Assembly (NCBI RefSeq): GCF_028747985.1
Contig: NZ_CP118108.1
Location: 749,501 to 813,500, forward strand
Direction of reading: 5' to 3'
DNA length: 64,000 nucleotides
Source: Paenibacillus urinalis
Lineage (GTDB): Bacteria; Bacillota; Bacilli; Paenibacillales; Paenibacillaceae
The position numbers and the translations under genes are program-made. The notes beneath the pieces were generated by a model, which did no database searches, was not told the DNA's origin, and saw only the letters and a program-made list of their open reading frames with translations. Positions 7,029-16,550 of this stretch are shown piece by piece (position 1 is the stretch's first letter; every line of letters begins with the position of its first letter).

Positions 7029-10000
7029 ATGAGAACATCATTTAAGCAGGCCGTTTCTGGGTTACTTGCAGCGGCTCTGCTTCTTCCGGTCGGCTTGTTT
7101 ACTCCAGCAGTTAATGCGGCGGATCTAGCGGCATCTGATTCACCAATTGTATATCAAGAAACATTCCAGAATGGTCAAGGCAAGGCAACTCAATCAGGCG
7201 GTGCCCAGCTGGAAGCTGTAACAGGCAAGCCGTTTGACGGCAATGAGGACGGAGCAGTTCTGAAAGTTAGTAACCGATCCAATAACTGGGATGGCGTGGA
7301 CCTTGCGTTCGGTGACCTTGGCTTGGAGGTTGGCGAAGAATATACGGTAACTGCTTCCGTCTATGTGGATGCTGATTCTAACCCACCGGCGGCGGGGCAG
7401 GCTGTCCTGGAGGTTGTAACCAATAAGGGCATGGATGGAGAAGGATACACAGGGATTTATTCTTCCGACTTTAAGGCAGGGCAAGGCATTACATTATCTG
7501 CCGATCTCTCTGTAGCCAATGTGGACAATACAGCACTTCGAATTAAATCGGATGAAGCCGGTAAGGAAGTATCTTTCTATATCGGGAATATCACAATTAC
7601 CCAAGAAGAAACACCTGCCGAGCCTACGGTAGTCCTGAACCAAAGCTTTGAAGATGGAAATACAGGAGGATGGAACAAGCTCTCCTGGGGCTCGAACGGA
7701 GATACTGCGGTCGTAGATGACGTAGCTTCCGAAGGTACGAAATCTTTGAAGTTCTTTAACCGAGCCGATGAGAAGGCTGTTCCTGCTCTCGTACTTACGG
7801 ACAAGATGAAATCCGACCGTAAGTATGACATATCCCTTAAGGTTAGACTCGGTTCAGGAGAAGGTCAGTTCCATCTGGCTTCCAAGATGGATTCTGAAAT
7901 CTTAGCGGATGATGAGAAATATCCTTGGCTTATCGGCAACAAGCTTGTAACCGCTTCCGATTGGACGCTGCTTGAAACCAAAGGCTATGAAGTTCCTTCT
8001 AGAACAAATGAGGTCATCATCTATGTTGAACCCTCCAGCAATACTTTAACCTCGGATATTTACATTGATGAAGTCATCATTACGGATGTGACTCCGGGTC
8101 AAACTGCACCTGAGATTGTAGATGAGACAGGTATCTCCGCTGACTTTGAGAATGGTTTGGATGGATTCAAAGCACGGAACGGCCGTGAAACGGTAGTTCT
8201 CTCTCAGGATGATAACCATACACCTGACGGCAAGCAAAGCCTGCTTGTTACGACGACGACACAATATGACGCAGCCTTAGTTGATGCGGCTGGCAAAATG
8301 GCAAAGAATCACGAATACGAGCTGTCTGCTTGGGTGAAAATGGCCCCTGGTGAGGAACCCACAACACTTCGGATCAGTGTTCAATATGCGGACAGCGGCT
8401 ATGCGAATGTATCACAAAATGCAATCGTTACTGATCAAGAATGGGTACACTTAACTGGTAAGTATACGCTCACTACGACTCCAAGCGTACTCAATGCTTA
8501 TATCGAAACTGCAAACGACGACGGCGGCAACCGGACCTTCTTTTTAGATGACTTTTCTCTAAAATATTTGGGACCTGTAGCTGCTGCACCTCCAATTCAA
8601 GAGAATCTCCCTAACCTCAAAGATACTTACGCAGATGAATTCCTGATAGGTAACATAGTTAATCCTGCTACCTTCGACGAGACTCGGCTCAAGCTTCTGA
8701 CGAAGCATTACAATGTCGTCACATTCGAGAATGATATGAAGCCGGATTATGCCTATGATACAAACAGAGCATTCGATTTCACCGCAGAAGATGCGCTTGT
8801 CAAGCGAGTACAAGATGCAGGCCTTGATATCCATGGTCATGTGCTTGTATGGCATGCACAGTCACCTACATGGCTGCATACGGCAGCGGATGGTGAGCCG
8901 TTAAGTCGTGAAGAGGCGCTAACGAATCTAAGAACACATGTGAAGACGGTCGTTGAGCATTTTGGGGACCAAGTGATTTCCTGGGACGTTGTCAACGAAG
9001 CGATGAACGATAACCCTGCGAATCCAACCGACTGGAAGAATGCATTACGTAATTCCGGCTGGCTTCAAGCCATCGGCCCTGACTTTATTGAGGAGGCATT
9101 CCTTGCGGCCAAAGAAGTCATCGACGAAAATGGTTGGGATATCAAGCTGTACTACAATGACTACAATGATGACAACCAGAATAAATCTACCGCGATCTAC
9201 AGCATGGTTAAAGAGCTGAATGAGAAGTACGCGGCAGATCACCCGGGCGAGAAACTGATTGATGGCATCGGCATGCAAGCCCACTACAATTTGGGTACTC
9301 GGATCGACAATGTCAGAATGTCACTTGAGCGTTTCAGTTCTTTGGGTGTAGAAGTTAGTGTCACTGAGCTGGACATTATGGCAGGCACCAACTCAGTCAT
9401 GACTGAAAGCGAAGAGAAACAGCAGGCCTATTTGTATGCTCAATTGATGGATCTCTACAAGAAGAACAGTGAGCATATTCCACGTGTTACCTTCTGGGGA
9501 TTGAATGACAGTACGAGCTGGAGAGCTGAGCAGAATCCAACCTTGTTCGACAAGGATTTTCAAGCCAAAGAGGCTTACTACGCAGTAAATGATCCTGAAA
9601 AGTACTTGGCGGACAATGCACCGGAAGAGATTGAATACAAGAAATCAAGCGCTTCCTATGGAACACCAGTGATTGATGGTTCCATGGACAGCGTATGGAG
9701 CAACGCTCCAGAATTGAAGCTGGATACCAAGCAAATGGCATGGTCAGGTGCTACGGGAACAGCCAAAGCACTCTGGGATGACGAAAATCTATACGTCTTG
9801 GTACAAATCAAAGACGATCAACTGAACAAGTCGAACCCGAATGTATGGGAGCAGGACTCTGTAGAAATATTCGTCGATGAGAATAACGGGAAAACAGCGA
9901 GCTACCAAGAGGATGATGGACAATACAGAGTGAACTTCGAGAACTTAGCCTCCTTTAATCCTGCGGAGATCGCTGAAGGTTTTGAATCCGAAGTCTCTGT

Positions 10001-11489
10001 ATCCGGTACCAACTACACGGTTGAAATGAAGATTCCATTCAAAAAGGTAACGCCTGCGAACAATGCTAAAATTGGCTTCGATGCGCAGATTAATGATGCA
10101 AAAGACGGCAATAGAATCAGCGTGAACGCATGGAATGACCCATCTGGTCAAGGTTACCAGGATACGTCCGTATTCGGTGAATTGACGCTGACGGGTAAAC
10201 CCTCTTCCGGCGGCGATAATGGTGGAGGTAACAATGGCGGAGGTAACGAGGGGGGAGGTAACAGTGACGGAGGCAACGGCGGATCCCCAGGTACCACTCC
10301 GCAGCCACAGCCTCAACCAGAGCTTCCGGGCAATGGATCCGTTATTGTACCGGTAATAAAAGTCGAAAATGGAACAGCGACAGCAACCGTTTCGAGCGAC
10401 AGCCTGAATAAAGCCATTGAGAATTCTACTCCTGATGCAAATGGCAAGAAACAGGTGAGCATTGAAGTGCTGACGCAGGCAAATGCACAATCCTATGTTG
10501 TGCAATTTCCGACTTCAAGCCTGCAAGACAACAATAATGTTGAGTTTGTGCTTAAGACGGCCAATGCAACACTTCAGATTCCGTCCAACATGCTTTCTAA
10601 TATTACAGAACAAGCAGACCAAGTCTCTATTCAGATAAACAAAGGCTCAGCAGATCGCTTGAGTGCAGGTGATCGTGCTAATGTAGGCAGTCGTCCGGTA
10701 ATCGACCTAAGCTTTACAGCTGGTGACCGTGTCCTGGCCTGGAACAATCCTGCGGCGCCAGTAACAGTATCTATCCCGTACACACCTGCCGCACAGGAAC
10801 TTGTCAATGCACATCAAATCGTCATTCTAAACATTGACAATCAAGGACAGACAACTGTCGTACCGAGTGGACGGTATGATGCTAAATCCGGCTCCGTTGT
10901 GTTTAAAACAGCACAATTCGGAACCTATGCTGCAGCCAATGTAACCAAATCTTTTGCCGATATGCAAAAGGTCCTGTGGGCAAAACAAGCCGTTGAAGCG
11001 ATGGCTGCACGCGATATGATTAAAGGAATCTCTGATGACAGCTTCGCTCCTGCAGCTTCGATCACGAGAGCAGATTTCATCACCTTGCTCGTTAGAGCAC
11101 TTGAATTGAAGAGTTCGGATCCAAGCACGGCATCCTTCAGCGATGTACAGCCTGCCGCATATTATGCCCAGGCCGTGGCTATTGCCAAAGAACTGGGTAT
11201 CGCAGCTGGATTTGAAGATAACACATTCAAACCAAGCAGCAGCATTTCGCGTCAAGATATGATGGTGCTTACAGCAAAAGCCCTGAAAGCAGTAGGTAAG
11301 CCGGTTACGAGCAACGGAAATCTCGCTCCTTATTCTGATGCAGCTAGTATTTCCGGTTACGCCATGGATAGTGTAGCTTCCCTTGTAGACAGTGGAATTG
11401 TCAACGGCAAAGATGGCAAGATTGCCCTATCCGAAACCTTGACACGTGCTGAAGCAGCGGTGGTTCTCTACCGGATTTGGAACATGTAA
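7029..11489 (+). CDS. Cell-wall-anchored endo-1,4-beta-xylanase (CBM22-GH10-CBM9-SLH)
   Basis: This is a surface-displayed endoxylanase that cuts the beta-1,4 backbone of glucuronoxylan outside the cell. ATG 7029 is chosen over an upstream ATG at 6990 because GGGGGGA lies just before it and a clean signal peptide follows (cleavage near VNA-A, residue 30). Domains in order: three CBM4/22-like modules (about 36-190, 199-356, 368-515), GH10 (about 526-853), CBM9 (about 871-1056), a Gly/Asn-rich linker with PQPQP (about 1059-1101), a beta-rich unassigned segment, and three SLH repeats (about 1306-1486). GH10 catalytic residues are E657 (DVVNEA, acid/base) and E780 (VTELDI, nucleophile). The architecture matches XynA1-type Paenibacillus xylanases. 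A CBM9-esterase gene follows. Confidence 0.96.
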   Translation: MRTSFKQAVSGLLAAALLLPVGLFTPAVNAADLAASDSPIVYQETFQNGQGKATQSGGAQLEAVTGKPFDGNEDGAVLKVSNRSNNWDGVDLAFGDLGLEVGEEYTVTASVYVDADSNPPAAGQAVLEVVTNKGMDGEGYTGIYSSDFKAGQGITLSADLSVANVDNTALRIKSDEAGKEVSFYIGNITITQEETPAEPTVVLNQSFEDGNTGGWNKLSWGSNGDTAVVDDVASEGTKSLKFFNRADEKAVPALVLTDKMKSDRKYDISLKVRLGSGEGQFHLASKMDSEILADDEKYPWLIGNKLVTASDWTLLETKGYEVPSRTNEVIIYVEPSSNTLTSDIYIDEVIITDVTPGQTAPEIVDETGISADFENGLDGFKARNGRETVVLSQDDNHTPDGKQSLLVTTTTQYDAALVDAAGKMAKNHEYELSAWVKMAPGEEPTTLRISVQYADSGYANVSQNAIVTDQEWVHLTGKYTLTTTPSVLNAYIETANDDGGNRTFFLDDFSLKYLGPVAAAPPIQENLPNLKDTYADEFLIGNIVNPATFDETRLKLLTKHYNVVTFENDMKPDYAYDTNRAFDFTAEDALVKRVQDAGLDIHGHVLVWHAQSPTWLHTAADGEPLSREEALTNLRTHVKTVVEHFGDQVISWDVVNEAMNDNPANPTDWKNALRNSGWLQAIGPDFIEEAFLAAKEVIDENGWDIKLYYNDYNDDNQNKSTAIYSMVKELNEKYAADHPGEKLIDGIGMQAHYNLGTRIDNVRMSLERFSSLGVEVSVTELDIMAGTNSVMTESEEKQQAYLYAQLMDLYKKNSEHIPRVTFWGLNDSTSWRAEQNPTLFDKDFQAKEAYYAVNDPEKYLADNAPEEIEYKKSSASYGTPVIDGSMDSVWSNAPELKLDTKQMAWSGATGTAKALWDDENLYVLVQIKDDQLNKSNPNVWEQDSVEIFVDENNGKTASYQEDDGQYRVNFENLASFNPAEIAEGFESEVSVSGTNYTVEMKIPFKKVTPANNAKIGFDAQINDAKDGNRISVNAWNDPSGQGYQDTSVFGELTLTGKPSSGGDNGGGNNGGGNEGGGNSDGGNGGSPGTTPQPQPQPELPGNGSVIVPVIKVENGTATATVSSDSLNKAIENSTPDANGKKQVSIEVLTQANAQSYVVQFPTSSLQDNNNVEFVLKTANATLQIPSNMLSNITEQADQVSIQINKGSADRLSAGDRANVGSRPVIDLSFTAGDRVLAWNNPAAPVTVSIPYTPAAQELVNAHQIVILNIDNQGQTTVVPSGRYDAKSGSVVFKTAQFGTYAAANVTKSFADMQKVLWAKQAVEAMAARDMIKGISDDSFAPAASITRADFITLLVRALELKSSDPSTASFSDVQPAAYYAQAVAIAKELGIAAGFEDNTFKPSSSISRQDMMVLTAKALKAVGKPVTSNGNLAPYSDAASISGYAMDSVASLVDSGIVNGKDGKIALSETLTRAEAAVVLYRIWNM

Positions 11490-11522
11490 ATGAGAAGTTG
11501 AATGATTTCAGTTGATTTTCAA

Positions 11523-11570
11523 AAGAAGACTTCCCCCGTAGAGATGATCTGACGGGGGAGTTCTTCTATT
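11523..11570 (+). terminator. Terminator after the xylanase gene
   Basis: A long stem (AAGAAGACTTCCCCCGT / ACGGGGGAGTTCTTCT) closes the xylanase transcript and is followed by a short T-rich stretch, so the esterase gene probably has its own promoter. Confidence 0.8.
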
Positions 11571-11640
11571 TAAGTCAGGCGAACCGCTGCCAGACTATAC
11601 CTAAATTCGTCTTGCTATAGGTACTAGGAGGGGATATCAG

Positions 11641-13695
11641 ATGACAAGAGCAAGAATGTTATTAAAGCCTGTTTTGGTGACAATGGCTGCTCTGCCTTTC
11701 GTATTTACAAGTGGTTTCGGTTCGTGGTCGGATGTTTCTGCAGCTCTAACTCAAAAGGAGGGCCATAAAGTGATGTATGTTGGAGAAACCTATACTGTGA
11801 AGATGGGGGACAAACAATCAGGTGTAAGTTATCAATGGAGCAGTGACCGTAGTGCTGTGGCATCCGTGGATCAAAACGGAGTTGTTACAGCAATCTCTCC
11901 TGGTTCGGCAACGATTACTTGCTTAATCACTAATAATGGGAAAACGACGGTTCAACAAACCAAGATTGTGGTGAATAACGCATCCAAGAAACCATCTCCA
12001 GAACCGGGAAAGGTCACTGTTGACGAGAATGGATTCGATTCTAACGGAAGAATGGTGGCTTATTTCGGATCACCTGTAATTGACGGCAATAAGGATAAGG
12101 TATGGAGCAGAGCGCAAGCGATTACGCCAAAACATGTATCAGACAATCTCGACACTTCTGCCGAGTTTAAGGCGTTATGGGATGATCATGCGCTGTATAT
12201 TCTTGCTGAAGTGAAGGACAAAGATTTATCGGTACAATCGGAAACCCCTTATATGCAGGATTCCGTAGAGGTATTCCTTGATGAGTATAACAATAAGACA
12301 CAAGAGTATGGTACGGACGATTTGCACTATCGGGTGAATTATGAAAATGTTCAGTCTATTGATAACGGCAATCGCGAGCAGATTTATTCTTCTGCGAAAA
12401 AGGTGGAAGGCGGATATGTAGTTGAAACACGAATTGCACTCCGATCGAAACCGGAAAATGGAACCGTGATGGGCATAGAACTGCAAGTGAATGATGCTAA
12501 AGGATCAGAACGAATCGGCAGCATCAATGTCTTCGATTCATCAGGCAACGCATGGAATGATACAGGAAGATTTGGAGAAGTTTTGCTTACTGGCAAGACC
12601 AAGGAGGATATCAGCGGTGTGAATCCGTATGACCTTCTGAATTTGGTGAAGAGCACGATAGAGATGGATTATAAACGATATAGAAATGCTAGTGTCGTAC
12701 AAGATGCCATAATGAAGGTCGTTTCAGAAAATGTTCTAGACAATAGTAAGCTAAATCAAGATCAAATCGATGATCAGTATGCTGCTCTCAAGCATGCAAT
12801 CAGTAAATTGGAAATGACAGAAGAAGCGGCAAACGAGAAACATTTCGAAAGAGTTCCAGATGAATATCGGGTGCAGAGTGAAGAACCGGGAACGATTCAA
12901 AGCTTAACGTACAAAGCACCTAATGTAGAGAACGGCACAGACGACAAGCGAGTGAATGTATACCTTCCTCATGGATACGATCCTGCGAATACAACGAAGA
13001 AATATAACGTCCTATATTTAATGCACGGCGGCGGGGAGAATGTAGATACGATCTTTGGAGGACCTGGCCAGACGAAAGAGCTGAAGATGATTATCGATAA
13101 CATGATTGCCAAAGGAGATATTGAGCCTCTTATTGTAGTAACACCTTCCTTCTATGGCGGGACCAATGACACGGCTACATTCCACGAGGAATTGATTAAC
13201 ATTGTGCTTCCTTTGGTGGAGACCGAGTATAATACCTATTCCGAAACAGCCAGTTTGGATGATTTAAAAGCTTCCAGAGCGCACCGGGCATTCGGTGGAT
13301 TCTCCATGGGTTCTGTGACGACCTGGAATACTTTTGTGCATGCGCTTGATTATTTCAAATATTTTATGCCATTAAGTGGTGACAGCTGGGTCGTGGAACA
13401 GAGAGGCGGGGGCATTAAACCCATGGAAACGGCTGAATATTTGGCGAAGGCTGCGACAGATGCCGGATATGGACCGAAGGATTTCTACGTATTTAGTGCT
13501 ACAGGCAGTGCAGATACGGCTTATCCAAACTTGAAGCCTCAGATCGATGCCATGAAGCAGTTAACCGATACCTTCATCTATTCCTCGGATAAGGAAAAGG
13601 GGAATTTCTACTTTATCGCAGCTGACGGCGGCACGCATGCTTGGTATTGGGTGAACCAGTATATATATAACATCTTACCGGACTTGTTTGAATAA
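11641..13695 (+). CDS. Secreted CBM9-linked CE1-type esterase (feruloyl/acetylxylan esterase)
   Basis: This 684-residue secreted protein probably removes feruloyl or acetyl esters from xylan, assisting the neighbouring xylanase. It has a signal peptide (cleavage near residue 36), a Big_2 Ig-like domain (about 40-118), a CBM9 module (about 135-320) closely similar in pattern to the CBM9 of the xylanase, a short helical linker, and an alpha/beta-hydrolase of the esterase D/CE1 type (about 415-684). Catalytic residues visible are S555 in GGFSMGS and H666 in GGTHAW; the acid is probably in GDSW or nearby. The oxyanion segment is LMHGGGEN. There are no SLH repeats, so it is released or held only by the CBM. 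An AGGAGGGGATATC ribosome site precedes the ATG. Confidence 0.92.
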   Translation: MTRARMLLKPVLVTMAALPFVFTSGFGSWSDVSAALTQKEGHKVMYVGETYTVKMGDKQSGVSYQWSSDRSAVASVDQNGVVTAISPGSATITCLITNNGKTTVQQTKIVVNNASKKPSPEPGKVTVDENGFDSNGRMVAYFGSPVIDGNKDKVWSRAQAITPKHVSDNLDTSAEFKALWDDHALYILAEVKDKDLSVQSETPYMQDSVEVFLDEYNNKTQEYGTDDLHYRVNYENVQSIDNGNREQIYSSAKKVEGGYVVETRIALRSKPENGTVMGIELQVNDAKGSERIGSINVFDSSGNAWNDTGRFGEVLLTGKTKEDISGVNPYDLLNLVKSTIEMDYKRYRNASVVQDAIMKVVSENVLDNSKLNQDQIDDQYAALKHAISKLEMTEEAANEKHFERVPDEYRVQSEEPGTIQSLTYKAPNVENGTDDKRVNVYLPHGYDPANTTKKYNVLYLMHGGGENVDTIFGGPGQTKELKMIIDNMIAKGDIEPLIVVTPSFYGGTNDTATFHEELINIVLPLVETEYNTYSETASLDDLKASRAHRAFGGFSMGSVTTWNTFVHALDYFKYFMPLSGDSWVVEQRGGGIKPMETAEYLAKAATDAGYGPKDFYVFSATGSADTAYPNLKPQIDAMKQLTDTFIYSSDKEKGNFYFIAADGGTHAWYWVNQYIYNILPDLFE

Positions 13696-13853
13696 ATAGA
13701 TTCATTGGAAGAAGGAACCCTCCAGGAATAGTCCATGTACGGGTTATTTGATGCTTTGAAGACTTCATCACATTACGGTATGATTGAAGCCTAAGAGCAG
13801 AATCAAGGCCGCCTATTGATGGGATGCTTTTGTTAAGAGAATATAGGAGGAAC

Positions 13854-14429
13854 ATGGACATGTCCTGGAGTAAATTGAAGCAGCAGCTGGAGAGCTTCCT
13901 CTCACCTGCGTTAGTTGGAAGGGTTGAATACCGGGCAACCAGTTACCGTTATGCAATGAATAAATCAGGAGATTGTTATATTGCCGTAGACAAAAAGAAT
14001 GTCTTCAATATGAGTGATACAACCAGCTCCATCCGGTGGTATCAAACAGAGCAGGAGATTAAGAGTGACCCAGAATTGCAAATTCCGATCAGCAATGAAG
14101 AAATTGAAGGGGTAAGAAGTGATACCAAAGGAACCGTTCCGGAGGATCGTCTCGTCGTCATTGCACGAAGCAGAAAAATAACGGTGCTTGCGAAAGAGCT
14201 ATTGTCAGCACAGACCTCATTAAGTAAATCCAATTTTGTCGTTACAGCGAATAAGTTCTTATCCACTTCTATAGAAGAAAGCCTGGAGAGTAATGATATC
14301 TTATTGAATGTACTAGCCTTAGTGGATCGGCGTCTTGGCAAGAAACGAATCTTAAACATGGCAGAGAAGATCAAGTTAAAGCATCCTATAGTTCAGTATT
14401 TTTATGAGCTGCGGCGCAGCACGTTATAA
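13854..14429 (+). CDS. Conserved hypothetical protein (SF0329-like family)
   Basis: This 191-residue protein begins MDMSWSKLKQQLESFL and resembles the conserved family named after Shigella SF0329, whose function is not established. It has a mixed alpha/beta N-terminal half (YRATSYRYAMNKSGDCYIAV) and a helical C-terminal half (LLNVLALVDRRLGKKRILNM). No transmembrane segments or catalytic motif are visible. The ATG at 13854 is preferred over one at 13824 because ATAGGAGGAAC lies directly upstream. It follows the esterase gene by 158 bases and is closed by a terminator that carries an inserted IS-like hairpin. There is no evident link to xylan use. Confidence 0.75.
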   Translation: MDMSWSKLKQQLESFLSPALVGRVEYRATSYRYAMNKSGDCYIAVDKKNVFNMSDTTSSIRWYQTEQEIKSDPELQIPISNEEIEGVRSDTKGTVPEDRLVVIARSRKITVLAKELLSAQTSLSKSNFVVTANKFLSTSIEESLESNDILLNVLALVDRRLGKKRILNMAEKIKLKHPIVQYFYELRRSTL

Positions 14430-14462
14430 AAAAGAAACAAGTCAGCTTCGTAACACGAAGAG

Positions 14463-14545
14463 CAGCCAATGATATGGACTGGACCTCCATTGTTAGTCGT
14501 GTCTAACAAATGGGGTACAGTTCAATAACACTTGGCTGTTTTTTT
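14463..14545 (+). terminator. Terminator split by an inserted 50-bp hairpin
   Basis: CAGCCAA (14463-14469) pairs with TTGGCTG (14532-14538), followed by seven Ts. With bases 14475-14527 removed, the stem has a 9-nt loop, a canonical terminator. The inserted part is itself an inverted repeat. Confidence 0.75.
14475..14524 (+). mobile_element. Vestigial IS3-like terminal inverted repeats (50 bp) with ATA duplication
   Basis: Two 22-bp arms begin TGGACTGGACC and end GGGGTACAGTTCA. They match at 17 of 22 positions as inverted repeats, are separated by 6 bases, begin with TG and end with CA, and are flanked by direct ATA copies (14472-14474, 14525-14527). IS3-family ends have this style (TGA/G-ACTG...GTTAG) and make 3-4 bp duplications. 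No transposase remains. It could instead be a chance compound hairpin. Confidence 0.5.
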
Positions 14546-14559
14546 CTATAACTGCCAGA

Positions 14560-14586
14560 TTACCTGCCTGTAATATATGCTATACT
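14560..14586 (+). promoter_or_regulatory. Candidate promoter of the TetR gene
   Basis: An extended -10 element TGC-TATACT (14578-14586) has a TTACCT-like -35 at 14560 with only 15-bp spacing. The extended -10 probably compensates. Confidence 0.45.
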
Positions 14587-14619
14587 GGAACATAATTCAA
14601 AAAAAGAGGTCCCCAAATC

Positions 14620-15210
14620 ATGGCACGTTACAAGGAAGAGCAATCCAAGCATATTCGGGAAGCACGCAGAATTCAAATCCTGAATGCCGCGCTGAGGGTT
14701 TTTGCGGAGTACGGGGTAGAGGGCACGAAGATGAGTATGATCGCTAAGGCTGCTGATCTAAGTCACGGTCTGATGTATCATTATTTCGAGTCTAAAGAAG
14801 AACTGCTTACACATAGCCTCCTCTGGGCAATGGAAGGTGCTGATCAATTGATCGAGGAGGTCCGAGCTTCGTCAGCGAATCCGCTGGACAAAATAGCGCA
14901 CTTTACCCGTTCAGCCATCTCCGCAGGAAGTCATGATGTATTTCGCATGATCCAAAGCTGTATGAAGCATCCTGATCTTGATGAAGAGACAAAGAATCTG
15001 ATCAGTCAGACGAGTGAGAAATATGTATCTTTATTAGTACCTATCGTTATTGAAGGACAGCATCGCGAAGAGATGATTAAAGAAGACCCTGAGATGCTGG
15101 CTAATCTTTATTTGACCATATTGTCTGGACTGATTGCTGACGATGTGAATTGGCTTCATCAAAATTTGGACTGGAATATACGTATGCTGCTCAGAGTGAT
15201 TCAAAAATAA
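14620..15210 (+). CDS. TetR/AcrR-family transcriptional regulator
   Basis: This is a 196-residue regulator with an N-terminal TetR helix-turn-helix (about residues 15-62: RRIQILNAALRVFAEYGVEG, then IAKAADLSHGLMYHYFESKE) and an all-helical ligand-binding and dimer domain. An AAAGAGGT sequence precedes the ATG by about 10 bases. It lies just upstream of a DUF418 membrane protein in the same orientation, with a terminator and a 37-bp inverted repeat in the gap. I infer that it represses that membrane-protein gene; the ligand is unknown. Confidence 0.9.
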   Translation: MARYKEEQSKHIREARRIQILNAALRVFAEYGVEGTKMSMIAKAADLSHGLMYHYFESKEELLTHSLLWAMEGADQLIEEVRASSANPLDKIAHFTRSAISAGSHDVFRMIQSCMKHPDLDEETKNLISQTSEKYVSLLVPIVIEGQHREEMIKEDPEMLANLYLTILSGLIADDVNWLHQNLDWNIRMLLRVIQK

Positions 15211-15247
15211 CAAATTCGCTACATAACCTGATTATAAACGAACGAAG

Positions 15248-15286
15248 CCCTTCTGCGATCCGAGAGGAAAGCGGAAGGGTCTTTTT
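15248..15286 (+). terminator. Terminator after the TetR gene
   Basis: Stem CCCTTCtGC / GCgGAAGGG is followed by TCTTTTTG. Confidence 0.7.
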
Positions 15287-15331
15287 GTTCCTTCAGAAAA
15301 TTTGGTTGACAATTATTGGAATCCATCTTAG

Positions 15332-15368
15332 TATAATTATTGACTGATCAAGTCAATCAATAATTATA
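15332..15368 (+). promoter_or_regulatory. Inverted-repeat operator upstream of DUF418 gene
   Basis: TATAATTATTGACT (15332-15345) mirrors AGTCAATCAATAATTATA (15351-15368) around GATCA. TATAAT may also be the -10 of the promoter, with TTGACA at 15306 spaced 20 bp. This is a likely site for the adjacent TetR protein. Confidence 0.5.
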
Positions 15369-15395
15369 CACTCCAAAAGTGAGGTGTTTGACGGA

Positions 15396-16550
15396 TTGAG
15401 ATCGCTTGCTCCAGATTTAGGCCGAGGATTTATGCTGCTGCTGATCGTGATTGCTCATGCCCCCGTATTTTTGTTTATGGCGAAGCCATTTACGCTGACT
15501 CGTCCACTCGGAGAGCATTGGCTAGATGACATCGTGAATTTGGTTGGATTGCTGTTCGTGGATAACCGCGCATATCCAATGTTTGCCGCATTGTTCGGTT
15601 ACGGATTGGCTGCTATGGCAGCACGCCAACAGGATAAGGGTGTACCTGTAACAGAAGTGAAGCGCTTGTTACGACGTCGTTCGTGGCTGCTCATTGTTTT
15701 TGGATTTATACATCTTGTCTTTATTGGAGGAGCGGATATCCTTGCCGTGTATGGCATTTCTGGTCTTATTCTAGGATGGCTGCTGTTTAAACCGGAGCGG
15801 ATACAACGCAGGGCTATAATCTTGATTGGTCTAGTGTATATAATTATTATTCCGGTTGCCTGGGTAACGGTATATCCGATCTTGACAGGGGAAGAGCTGG
15901 ACATGGGATACACGCCTTCCCATACTTATCTTCTTCTCGTCTCGGAGCACTTCATTGCATTTCCGATTATGATATTGATCAATCTGCTGCTCTATCCGAT
16001 GCTGTTAATTATCACTCTAGGAGTTTGGTCTGCCCACAAACGGTGGCTGGATCATCCTGAGCGCTTCCGTCCCCAGTTGAAACGAATTACCATCGGAGGA
16101 ATCAGTATATCGCTGATCGGGGCACTTCCTTACGCTCTGACTGGCGCGAACATGTGGCATCCGGAATCTGGACTAATCAGCTGGTTTGTAATCGTCCACA
16201 TCATCACGGGTGTTGCAGGCGGGTTAGGATATACGGCTCTTATTGCGCTGTTCAGCATATCAGCCCGCCGCATCGCTCCTAGGATAACGCAGGCACTTGC
16301 ATCCGTAGGCCGACGATCGCTTACATTTTACATCTACCAGGAGGCAATGCTTGTCCTCTTGCTATCACCAGTCGCTCTGGGATTAGGAGGTGTGCTGGAT
16401 AGTGCGGGGGTGTTTGTTATTGCAGTGTTGATCTGGTTCTCGGGTGTCTGTCTCGCAGTCTGGCTGGAAAAGCGGGGGTGGAACGGCCCTATCGATGCTT
16501 TAATGAGAAGACTCATCTATCGAGAACGAAAAGGTTTAGACAGAAGCTGA
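15396..16550 (+). CDS. DUF418-family multipass membrane protein (YeiB-like)
   Basis: This integral membrane protein of about 384 residues has roughly eight to ten hydrophobic helices. The N-terminal signature RSLAPDLGRGFMLLLIVIAHAP and the C-terminal segment (ASVGRRSLTFYIYQEAMLVL) are typical of the DUF418/YeiB family, whose role is not firmly known. The start is uncertain: GTG at 15384 has no ribosome site, while TTG at 15396 lies 9 bases after GAGGTG and begins just before the conserved RSLAPDL motif, so it is preferred. It is preceded by a TetR gene and an inverted repeat, which suggests inducible expression. Confidence 0.82.
   Translation: MRSLAPDLGRGFMLLLIVIAHAPVFLFMAKPFTLTRPLGEHWLDDIVNLVGLLFVDNRAYPMFAALFGYGLAAMAARQQDKGVPVTEVKRLLRRRSWLLIVFGFIHLVFIGGADILAVYGISGLILGWLLFKPERIQRRAIILIGLVYIIIIPVAWVTVYPILTGEELDMGYTPSHTYLLLVSEHFIAFPIMILINLLLYPMLLIITLGVWSAHKRWLDHPERFRPQLKRITIGGISISLIGALPYALTGANMWHPESGLISWFVIVHIITGVAGGLGYTALIALFSISARRIAPRITQALASVGRRSLTFYIYQEAMLVLLLSPVALGLGGVLDSAGVFVIAVLIWFSGVCLAVWLEKRGWNGPIDALMRRLIYRERKGLDRS

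Noticed and set aside
15150..15347. A 65-codon plus-strand frame after the TetR gene
   Set aside because: It overlaps the end of the TetR gene and its terminator and has no ribosome site.
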